From Pseudocercospora fijiensis CIRAD86 (taxonomy: Eukaryota > Ascomycota > Dothideomycetes > Mycosphaerellales > Mycosphaerellaceae): a stretch of DNA of 64,000 nt. The notes under the pieces are model-generated. The model made no database searches and was not told the DNA's origin. It saw only the letters and a program-made list of their open reading frames with translations. Location of the stretch: assembly GCF_000340215.1 (NCBI RefSeq), contig NW_006921534.1:1-64000 (forward strand), in the 5' to 3' direction. A program made the translations under genes and the position numbers. Positions 9,537 to 17,240 of this stretch are shown here, piece after piece; the first letter of the stretch is position 1; every line of letters begins with the position of its first letter.

Positions 9537-12500
9537 CTATCGCATCGCTATAAAGCAGTTAATAAGATCTTCGCTAATTATCTACTATCCTTAATTGCGG
9601 AGCAGATTAGGAGTATAGCGGTATATTATATAAAGTTAGTTCTTCTTTTTTACGGTACTAACGAGCGACTAATGCTACGGGATAGTGCTATTCTAGATAA
9701 GATTACTCGCGCTAACTAGGACGGCGGCTACCTACTTTACCTTATATTAAGCGGTAGTGCCGGGTATTTTCTTCTATCGAACGGCTTAATAGATTTTGCT
9801 TTTATCGTAAGTAGGGAGGATACGTATCTAATTTATTATATAACGCCCTATACTGTACTTAAACTATTACGCAATGTCTAGGTAATCCCGACTAAGTAAG
9901 GCGAGTACGTCGAAATAGTACCTCGCCTACCTACGCTATAGTCGGCGTTCCTAGCTATTACGGCGAAAACCGTCGTCCTAGTTAAAGAGTAGCTAAAGGC
10001 GGGTTTGCTAGATAGCGGTAAATAAGGTAAAGCCGCCTTCTATAGCGTTACTACTACCGCCCCGGGCGACGATAATATTAGGTCTCCCGCCCGTTATCCG
10101 ATATACGAGGTCGTACGAAAAGCTATAGAGACCGGCTCTCTCTTTATCGGTAACTTCCTCCGAGAAGAAGTAGCGTAACCGTACCTAATCCCCTAGGCGC
10201 TTATCGGGCTTTAAGAGTATACGGAGTATATAGCTAGTATAGCGGTATCTATATACCTAGCTTAATCGCTAAAGCGCCCGTTTAACGATACCTAGGTACT
10301 AATCCGAGTTGTTATCCTCTTCTAAGTCGTTACCCTTACGCTCCCTATACGCTGCTCGATACGTTTAGTAGGTAGTAACGAATTAGTCGATCGTCTCCTT
10401 TATATAGTTATAGAAAGCTTGCTCTAGCCTTCCCGAACCGGTAGCCTAGAGCTAGCTATAGAGGAAGTCGGTAGTATAGGCGGTCTACTAGAGCGCGGCA
10501 GTATAGAAGCGTAGTTAAACCTAGTTAAAGAGATCGGCTAGGAGCTAGGCGGCGTACGTAGTACGGAGGCTTACTATAATATTTAAACCCCGACGACTTC
10601 CTTCCTACTCTCTATCGCCTGCGCCTAACCGGTCGTAACGATTACGAGAGAGTCTATACTTTATACTAAAGGAACTACTATTATAGGTCGTAGTTAGTAA
10701 GTCGAATAGTATATTAAGCATTGCCGACATAGAGGCTTTCTTAACGGCGCGGGTTATACGATCGAGTTAGGCAGTATTTACGCCTACGTTAACGGACCTT
10801 TACGAAAGGACTATATATATTGCAAAGAGCTAGCGGTTTAACTGCAAACGTATAAAGTCGACGACGTGCTTACTCTCGAGTACGAAGAAAGGCTAGTAAG
10901 TACGACGCCCGTCTACTCCCTCGGTTAGGCTTAGGCGAGTTATAGGTAGATTAGGCTAATAGAGCAGGTTCTAGCAAGTGCGAACCTCTCCTCGTACGCT
11001 AAAGGGAACGGTACTCGAGGCGTAGCTGTCTAGCGTATTATACGCCTATATAATTTCCGCTTTAAAGGCGTCTAAGATACGAGCTCGGCGAAATATAGTA
11101 TCTCGGGCAATAAGGGAAGTAACGGCGGCTACCTAGTCGATAGTAGACTAGGAGAATACAAGAAGCGGCAGTATTAACTAACTGAAAATAGGTTCTACCG
11201 TTCGGTTAATAGACGCGAAGAGATCCTTCGATATATTATATCCTTAGAAGAAGCCGATACTACTAAGCCGCTCTACGGACTTACGGAGTAGTTTACCTCG
11301 GATACTATAAGCCTCTTATATACCGAACTACTAGTATACTTAAGGATGCTCGATATTAAGGCCGCTAGTCTTCGCAATACTATAGGCTGTCCGGTAAAGG
11401 GCGATAAGCGGAGATACTACTACGTCTTCGACTGCTAGTCTAGTAGGGATGTCTTCCTACGCGAGGTCGAACTAAGCGCGGTCTATATTACGATATATAG
11501 GGTTAAACTAGCGCTCGAGGGACTAATCGAGGAGTTCTTTAAGCTCTAGGGGAGTCTATACCTCTAGACGGATTTTAGTCCTATACTATATAATAACTAG
11601 TTCTATACGCCGCTAATATATATCTAAGTCTCGACGTAACCGACGTTCGATACCCTACTATAAACAATACAGTCGTAGTATAGCTACGTCGACTATAGGG
11701 TCTTAATTTGCCGGTAGCGGATCTATAATATCGTAAGAGATTTTACTAACGTTACGATTATTACCTTCTACGCCTTATTTCTATCGAGCGTATATACGAT
11801 TATATACTTACTAGAAGGATAGGGGATAATATACGAGCACTCGAGAAGGATAAGTATCGCGAAGCGTAGGAATAAGGATAGTATTAATAAAGTAAGCCTA
11901 TTTACGCTTGTTTATATAATAGCGACGTTACTAGTCGATTTTCCGATTTCGATTCGCTTTAGGGAGTAGAAGGTTAGGGAAGAAGAGGTACGTATTAAAT
12001 CTAGAAGCATCGAGTCTAGTCGCGATCCGTATATACTTATAGCGTTCGGGTCGTATCGGAGAGCGGCCTACTAGTACATACTACTCGTAAGTAATAGTCT
12101 TTATAAAGCGAGGCGTATAGAATAACCGAATACCGGCTCTATAGGTCGCAAGTAAGGTTATAGGGAGGAGAAGTGCGTTAATATCCTAGTATCGAGTAAT
12201 GTAAAATAGCTAATTAGTAGATATAAGGCACGACTTCTTAAGTAATAGGACTATAGAAGGTACCCCGTTAACCTATCCGGCGAGGAGTCTACGCTAGTCG
12301 ACGCCTCGGAGCTACTCGTATATATACGTCGGGAGCTTACTATACTCTACGACGTACGCAAGTACATCCGGGAGCTAGTAAAGTTAACTTTAGGCGAAGG
12401 CAGCGGTAGTACCCTTAGTAACAAATTCTACGAGTATAACTTTAGGCGATATCGGCTCCTCTTCTTCCGCGTCCGTATCCTAGTCTTAGGAATACTTATA

Positions 12501-12722
12501 AGAGCAACTATCTACGGCGAGCGCTTAGTAAAGTACTATCCGACTATAAGGGGTCGATATAATAGGTAGGTTATCTAGTTCCTCGTTAGAATTAACCCTA
12601 GCGTCGCTACTCGAAGGACTACTTAAATCCGATTAGATTAAACTACTAGTTACCGAAGGTACTCGCGAGCTTTCGAGCGTAACGTCGCTATTATCGTCTC
12701 GACCCTACCGACCTCGCGGTAG
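9537..12722 (+). pseudogene. Unrecognised gene of ~1,060 codons, RIP-inactivated (gene 3, copy A)
   Basis: One plus-strand frame stays in phase for 3.2 kb with only TAA/TAG stops, at about 5% of codons. The in-phase antisense frame has 7-8%, which is why I take plus as sense: RIP turns Gln/Trp codons into sense stops but Leu CTG/TTG codons into antisense stops. Readable stretches include KAVNKIFANYLLSLIAEQIR near the start, GDKRRYYYVFDC with RDVFLREVELS in the middle, and FYEYNF...YRLLFFRVRILVLG near the end. It closes in a cluster of TAGs at 12720, where low-complexity Arg/Gln sequence begins. The start is uncertain and an upstream exon is possible. No known domain was recognised. It converges with gene 4. 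Confidence 0.5.
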
Positions 12723-13023
12723 CGTAGGTCGTAGCGGTAGTAGGGGTTCTAGTAAGGTAGGGCGCGGGTTACGCCCTCTAGGATTTAGCCGGATACGTAG
12801 TAGGAGCCCGCGTTATAGCTACGATAGCTAAGCTCTAGGACGAGGCCTTTATAAGCTCTCTCTTAAATTAGACCTAGTAATACTATCTCTTAATCTAGAC
12901 AGGCTTCGCCTTAAGCTAGGGCTAGGAATGCTGTCTCTAGAATTAGACTTAGATATACTCGCGCTTATAATCGGTCGACTACGCCGTACCGAGGCTAGTA
13001 GTTAATTCGTCCCGTCTCTTAAA

Positions 13024-13311
13024 GTAGGTAACGAGGGGCTCTCTAGAATAGGAGGGAAGGAGAGACTTCTTCGAGAAGTCGGCGAAGTAGGTTAAGTAGC
13101 AGACTTCGAAGCTAGTAATAGGGGAGAATAAGCTACGCTTACTTAGGAGTCTAGCTTAGGCGGCGTCGTAGGTAACGAGGGGCTCTCTAGAATAGGAGGG
13201 AAGGAGAGACTTCTTCGAGGAGTCGGCGAAGTAGGTTAAGTAGCGGACTTCGAAGCTAGTAATAGGGAAGAATAAGCTACGCTTCCTTAGGAGTTAGGCT
13301 TAGGCGGCGTC
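13024..13311. repeat. 144 bp tandem duplication in gene 4 (copy A)
   Basis: Two adjacent units beginning GTAGGTAACG at 13024 and 13168. The 144 bp period equals 48 codons, so frame is kept. The same pair occurs in copies B (~29422) and C (~48188). Confidence 0.85.
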
Positions 13312-13600
13312 GCTAGTATAGAAGCTAGCGGGGAAGGCGTCGCTAGTATAGAAGCTAGCTAGGAAGGCGTCGCTAGTATAGAAGCTAGCGCGGGAGGTAT
13401 CGCTAGTATAGAAGCTAGCTAGGGAGGTATCGCTAGTATAGAAGCTAGCTAGGGAGGTATCGCTAGTATAGAAGCTAGCGCGGGAGGTATCGCTAGTATA
13501 GAAGCTAGCGCGGGAGGTATCGCTAGTATAGAAGCTAGCGCGGGAGGTATCGCTAGTATAGAAGCTAGCGCGGGAGGTATCGCTAGTATAGAAGCTAGCG
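13311..13600. repeat. 30 bp minisatellite, 10 units (copy A)
   Basis: Ten direct units of 30 bp, each holding CGCTAGTATAGAAGCTAGC followed by a variable GCGGGAGGTAT-type segment. There are no spacers, so this is not a CRISPR array. The unit is exactly 10 codons and stays in frame on the minus strand (IPPALASILA). The unit contains GCTAGC near its join, so adjacent units can form small hairpins. Copy number is 11 in B and 10 in C. Confidence 0.95.
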
Positions 13601-14438
13601 CTAGTAGGGATTATACTATAGCGGACGAAGGGGGTCTAGTAGCTATCGGAGCGGGGCGGTAAACTATTCTACGTAGGGTAAGAGGACCTATATACGAAGG
13701 GAGAGTATTAGATAGATATACTAGTTAAGTACTATCTATTTTAGGGAGAAAGGGACGTAGAGGAGCCCGCCGAATAGCTAACCGAGGCTAGTCGTAGGTA
13801 GGGATAGCCTATACGATCGATTATTAAACGAGCGACGTAGAAGTACTATCCCTTAGAGCAAAGCTAGCGGCGTTAGCTCTAGCGAATTAATCGACTACCG
13901 CGATAATATCGTCGATCTCGAGCTAGTTAATATAGGTAGCGAGGAGCTATAGCCTATCTCTAGTGTTTATACGCGGCGCTATCTATAAAGAGAGCGGCAG
14001 TAGTCGTAGTACTAGGAGAAGTAGCCGTCCCTAACTAGCCGAATAGTGCTAACTCTAGAGTGTTTAACTACCTACTACGCCTATTTAGCTACAAAGCAGA
14101 GGGTTAATATAGGGGATAGGTTAGGTAGCCGAGGAGGTAGACGATATAGCGGCTAGATATAGTAGTAGCGTAGACGAAGAAGATACTACGCCTAGGTCTT
14201 ACTCGGCTTGCTATACTTTCTTCTAGGCTCGTCGTAGAGCCGTACTCGCTAACTTCCTCGCGGTACGTTCGGCCTTCTTCTTCCGCTCTTCCTCTTTAGT
14301 ACCGAGTAGCTTACGCTATCCTTTAGGCGGCATCGTATTAATTCTATTAATAGCGGAGGGCAAAGCTTATATATAAGCCGCGCTAATAAGCATAGAATTC
14401 GAGGAGATAGTAGTTCTATCTCGCGGAAACTACTAATA

Positions 14439-14462
14439 CTAGAAAGGGCTACCCCTTTCTAG
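14439..14462. repeat. Perfect hairpin upstream of gene 4 (copy A)
   Basis: CTAGAAAGGG, a 4-nt loop (CTAC), then CCCTTTCTAG: a perfect 10 bp stem. It lies ~105 bp upstream of the gene 4 start. It is unchanged at 30867 (B) and 49603 (C), probably because it has no CA or TG that RIP could hit in the stem. Confidence 0.7.
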
Positions 14463-14609
14463 CGATGCATTTTATATATAAAAGAGCAAGGAATAGTAGC
14501 GTAGTGTATTTTGCGTATAAAGTAGTACGTACGAGCAGGTTCGTATACTACCTACAGCCTTCCCGTAGACGTTGCAAAACCTAAAGTCTAGCAATTAAAG
14601 GACACTATA

Positions 14610-14680
14610 AACAACTTAAAACTTTAGGTGCGCACCTAAAACTAGGCGTTTTAGGTACGTACTAAAAGTTTTAAGTTGTT
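14610..14680. repeat. Large inverted repeat of the palindrome family (copy A)
   Basis: Arms beginning AACAACTTAAAACTTT at 14610 and ending AAAGTTTTAAGTTGTT at 14680 enclose two palindrome centres, one being GGTGCGCACC. That centre keeps CA and TG and so probably shows the pre-RIP form. Equivalent positions are 31038-31108 (B) and 49774-49844 (C). Confidence 0.75.
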
Positions 14681-14801
14681 CCTCTATCGGACCGTAGGAT
14701 AAGTAAACCTAAAGAGTATTATAGGTAGGTCTGTTATTAAAGGTAAAAGTCCTTGCTAGGCGATAGGCGGAGTAATACGAGATACGGGGTAAGGTTCGTA
14801 G

Positions 14802-14830
14802 TAGCCTTCCGTAATAGCGAAGGAAGGCTA
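14802..14830. repeat. Small hairpin (copy A)
   Basis: TAGCCTTCC, an 11-nt loop, then GGAAGGCTA; a perfect 9 bp stem. It is conserved at 31230-31258 (B) and 49966-49994 (C). It could act in transcript termination or be a remnant of an inserted repeat; the function is unknown. Confidence 0.55.
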
Positions 14831-15150
14831 TTTAATTAGATAGTTAGCTAGGTTCTAATAATATTTAATTAATATCGGGCAGATAGGTTAGCTAGATTTC
14901 GGGAAAGGGTACCTCGTATACTTAATATAAGACTAAAAGTATAGCTAAGAAGATAGGTAAATCCCTACTTACGGAACCGGAGGGTAAGGGGTAGGGGAAT
15001 GCGTACCCTATATATTTCTTAACCGGAAGCGCTCCGTCGCGTTCTAACGGAGCGAGGGCCGTGTCGCTAGTTATAGCTAATTAGCTAGACGTAGGCGCGG
15101 TCGAGATACGACTTAGAATACGAACGCCTTCTTACTTTAATGTTTCTTAA

Positions 15151-15262
15151 GCGCTTCGTCGTATCCTAGCGAAGCGGCTTACTAACTAGAAGCGCTTCGT
15201 CGCATCCTAACGAAGCGGCTTGCTAACTAGAAGCGCTTCGTCGTATCCTAACGAAGCGGCTT
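15151..15262. repeat. 41 bp direct repeats with internal inverted repeat, 3 units (copy A)
   Basis: Units start with GCGCTTCGTC at 15151, 15192 and 15233. Each holds the inverted pair GCTTCGT...ACGAAGC around GTATCCTA, so each can form a hairpin. There are two units in copy B (31579-31649) and three in C (50315-50426). A related GCGCTCCGT...ACGGAGCG hairpin lies at ~15030. The array sits exactly where similarity to the helicase ends. Confidence 0.8.
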
Positions 15263-15960
15263 AACGACATCCTTGTCCTTACTACGACTACCGAGATATA
15301 CAAATTCTTCCTCGAATATAGCGATATAACGTAAAAACTAGTCGATAGCGTAGTTAGTCTAATAAGCGATAATTATTAGTAGATCTCCCTTGTTCTAGTT
15401 CTCGAGTATTACTTTAATAGCTTATATAGAGACATAGGTCTTACTAGTACCGGGTAGGCCTTAAATAATAGCAAGACGCGCCGTTAGAATACGACGGAGC
15501 GCTTCTAGTTAGAAGGCGTCTAGAGCACTATTAGGCTTAGAAGGCTAGTGCTTAACTATATTAATATTCTCGAAGCTCTCGTTAGAGTTATTAACTAGGA
15601 TAGAGCTTAGATCTCGCTTCGGCTGTGCTTTAATATACTTAGGCGCCGAAATGTAAGGCTATATACTAACGAGGTACTCTAATAAGGGGAAACCCTCGCG
15701 CATTATACGCTAAAGGCTAAGTAAGGTATGCCGATTAGCTTCGAAAAGTCCGCTACGGTCCTCTACTATAAGATATTCTATAGTAGGATCTAGCTCTAAC
15801 TCCTCGGGACGGGCAAAGGCGAGATTAGGCTTAGGTAGATTCTACTAAAGTCCCTCTAGTAGTCGAGCGGCAATAGTAGCGACAATAGCGCGAGACACGA
15901 ACTTATTATTTATTAGTATAAGAACGACTAAGCTGCTAGCGATAAGGCGCTTTAACTATT

Positions 15961-16470
15961 CCTATAGAACTTTCTTACTAGTACGGAGGAGACTAAAAGT
16001 AACGCGGACGGCGAAGCTACGTATAGACAAAGTCGCGCCGTAGATATAAACCTACTTAGGTTAGTATATAACGGGCGGCGCGTTAAAGAGGTAAAGGCGA
16101 GACTAACCTTCGTATAGATGCCGACTTTGCTATTAAATACGTCCTTAGCGGTATATAGAGTATAGCGAGTTATTAAGACTACTTCGCGAAGGCCGCGGAG
16201 GGCATCTTCGCGGTTCCTATAGAACTTTCTTACTAGTGCGGAGGAGACTAAAAGTAACGCGGACGGCGAAGCTACGTATAAACAAAGTCGCGCCGCAGAT
16301 ATAAACCTACTTAGGTTAGTATATAACGGGCGGCGCGTTAAAGGGGTAAAGGCGAGACTAACCTTAGTATAGATACCGACTTTGCTATTAAATGCGTCCT
16401 TAGCGGTATATAGAGTATAGCGAGTTATTAAGACTACTTCGCGAAGGCCGCGGAGGGCATCTTCGCGGTA
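15961..16470. repeat. 255 bp tandem duplication inside helicase gene 5 (copy A)
   Basis: Two units starting CCTATAGAAC at 15961 and 16216. Each includes the end of one exon, a 56-nt intron and the next exon start. Because 199 of the 255 bp are exonic, the duplication shifts the reading frame. It is present at 32348 (B) and 51125 (C) with the same period, so it predates amplification of the element. Confidence 0.85.
16307..16362 (-). other. 56-nt intron in helicase gene 5 (copy A)
   Basis: The minus-strand donor here is GTTAGT, and the branch/acceptor is TACTAACCTAAGTAG. A second copy lies at 16052-16107 in the duplicated unit. In copy B the same donor is a perfect GTAAGT, suggesting that B keeps the original and A and C carry a substitution that is not of RIP type. 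Confidence 0.6.
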
Positions 16471-16494
16471 TAGCTCGTAGAGAGTGCTCTAAGA

Positions 16495-17190
16495 GAATAG
16501 TTCTATAAGGGAGGCGATAAATAGTAAATAGGGCTCGTTAACGTCGCGCGCGAGGGCGAGCGTTCCTATCGCTAGTTATAGCTAATTAGCCTACGGCCCT
16601 TGCCGTATCGCTAGTTATAGCTAATTAGCCCGACGCGGGCGTAGTCGAGATACGACTAAGAATACGACCGCCTTCTTATTTAGCTCGTAATATACGTAGG
16701 CGGCCTATAAGCAGGCGCGAGAATATATTCTTTTATACCTTCGATATTATAATATCGAATAAATAGAGAATAGTTCTATAAGGGAGGCGATAAATAGTAA
16801 ATAGGGCTCGTCGACGTCGCGCGCGAGGGCGAGCGTTCCTATCGCTAGTTATAGCTAATTAGCCCGCGGCCCTTATCGTATCGCTAGTTATAGCTAATTA
16901 GCCCGACGCGGGCGTAGTCGAGATACGACTTAGAATACGACCGCCTTCTTATTTAGCTCGTAATACACGTAGGCGGCCTACGAGTAGGCGCGAGAATATA
17001 TTCTTTTATACCTTCGATATTATAATATCGAATAAATAGAGAATAGTTCTATAAGGGAGGCGATAAATAGTAAATAGGGCTCGTCGACGTCGCGCGCGAG
17101 GGCGAGCGTTCCTATCGCTAGTTATAGCTAATTAGCCCGCGGCCCTTGCCGTATCGCTAGTTATAGCTAATTAGCCCGACGCCGGCGCCC
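16495..17190. repeat. 273 bp tandem repeats, ~2.5 units (copy A)
   Basis: Units begin GAATAGTTCTATAAGGGAGG at 16495, 16768 and 17041. The period is 273 bp, or 91 codons, and is in frame with helicase gene 5 on the minus strand (EPYLLFIASLIELFS..., ANQLQLAI). Each full unit holds two copies of TAGTTATAGCTAATTAGCC and one perfect 20 bp palindrome (TTCGATATTA and its complement, 16740-16759). The last unit stops at the right terminus. The same array is at 32882 (B) and 51659 (C). Confidence 0.9.
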
Positions 17191-17210
17191 TACTATACGC
17201 CTACTATACG

Positions 17211-17239
17211 CCTAACCCTAACCCTAAAGTGCCCTATAG
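17211..17239. repeat. Right terminus with telomere-type repeats, A/B junction
   Basis: CCTAACCCTAACCCTAA followed by AGTGCCCTATAG. (CCCTAA)n is the C-strand of the TTAGGG telomere common in fungi, and in this orientation would cap a left chromosome end. The same 29 bp occur at the ends of B and C. Copy B starts immediately after it at a truncated position. Confidence 0.85.
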
Positions 17240-17240
17240 T

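Larger units (their letters stand above)
12723..14333 (-). pseudogene. Low-complexity gene with tandem repeats, RIP-inactivated (gene 4, copy A)
   Basis: It starts at a surviving ATG (14331-14333, minus strand) and reads MPPKG-RKLLGTKEEERKKK, continuing as an Arg/Lys/Glu-rich probable coiled coil. A Ser/Leu/Pro-rich middle follows, then ten 10-residue repeats (IPPALASILA type, 13311-13600) and a 48-residue Pro/Ser-rich duplication (13024-13311). RIP stops are about 5-8% of codons, fewer than in the antisense frame over 12.7-13.3 kb. The protein is predicted to be largely disordered. No enzyme motif was seen; a structural or nucleic-acid-binding role is only a guess. The 3' end where it meets gene 3 is not resolved. 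Confidence 0.45.
14334..15150. other. Intergenic region between genes 4 and 5 (copy A)
   Basis: No convincing coding frame. It contains a perfect 10 bp-stem hairpin (14439-14462), a ~71 bp inverted repeat built from the palindrome family (14610-14680), a 9 bp-stem hairpin (14802-14830) and one TAGTTATAGCTAATTAGC unit (~15070) that also occurs in the 273 bp repeats. Confidence 0.5.
15263..17207 (-). pseudogene. NFX1/ZNFX1-type SF1 helicase, truncated and RIP-inactivated (gene 5, copy A)
   Basis: A minus-strand reading. Motif I is at 15438-15466 and reads AIIQGLPGTSKTYVS, that is QGPPGTGKT before RIP. The next block, IIIAYQTNYAIDQFLRYIAIF, matches motif Ia of UPF1-like helicases (A-Q-T-N-H-A-x-D-Q). 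Upstream RLIASSLVVL, ARPEELELDPTIEYLIVEDRS and NRHTLLSLQRIMREGFPLLEY follow the order known in NFX1-type zinc-finger/RNA helicases. Motifs II-VI are absent: similarity stops after YLGSRSKDKD at the 41 bp repeats. The N-terminal part (16495-17190) is made of 91-residue tandem repeats in the same frame, reaching the telomere-like terminus. A 255 bp exon-plus-intron duplication (15961-16470) breaks the frame. Relatives act in RNA surveillance and small-RNA silencing in other eukaryotes; its role here is unknown. Confidence 0.75.
45..17239. mobile_element. Large tandem element, copy A
   Basis: About 17.2 kb. It holds, left to right, SNF2 helicase (-), unknown gene 2 (+), unknown gene 3 (+), low-complexity gene 4 (-), NFX1-type helicase (-), and a right terminus with telomere-type repeats. 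Nearly all of it can be aligned by eye with copies B, C and D, with fixed offsets of 16399, 35164 and 51904 in the gene 2 region. The sequence is strongly depleted of CA and TG, which is the RIP signature. The left boundary is taken near position 45, where alignment to copy C at ~35205 fades and the base composition changes. The family is not named here; no integrase, transposase or reverse transcriptase was recognised. It belongs to subfamily 1 together with copy D. Confidence 0.75.

Noticed and set aside
9340..12600. Minus-strand reading of gene 3 as one giant gene starting at the gene 4 ATG (14333)
   Set aside because: The frame is continuous and partly protein-like, but TAA/TAG density (7-8%) is higher than on the plus strand (~5%), as expected for an antisense frame under RIP. 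The call is moderate, not certain.
13311..13600. CRISPR array
   Set aside because: The 30 bp units are adjacent direct repeats without unique spacers, in frame with a gene, in a fungal RIP context.
17211..17229. A real chromosome end
   Set aside because: Only about three CCCTAA units, identical at three internal junctions and followed by more element DNA, so it is an element terminus or a fossil telomere.
45..17239. Retroelement with reverse transcriptase
   Set aside because: No YxDD-type motif or RT block order was seen in any reading frame that I read; telomere-like end and truncation alone are not enough.
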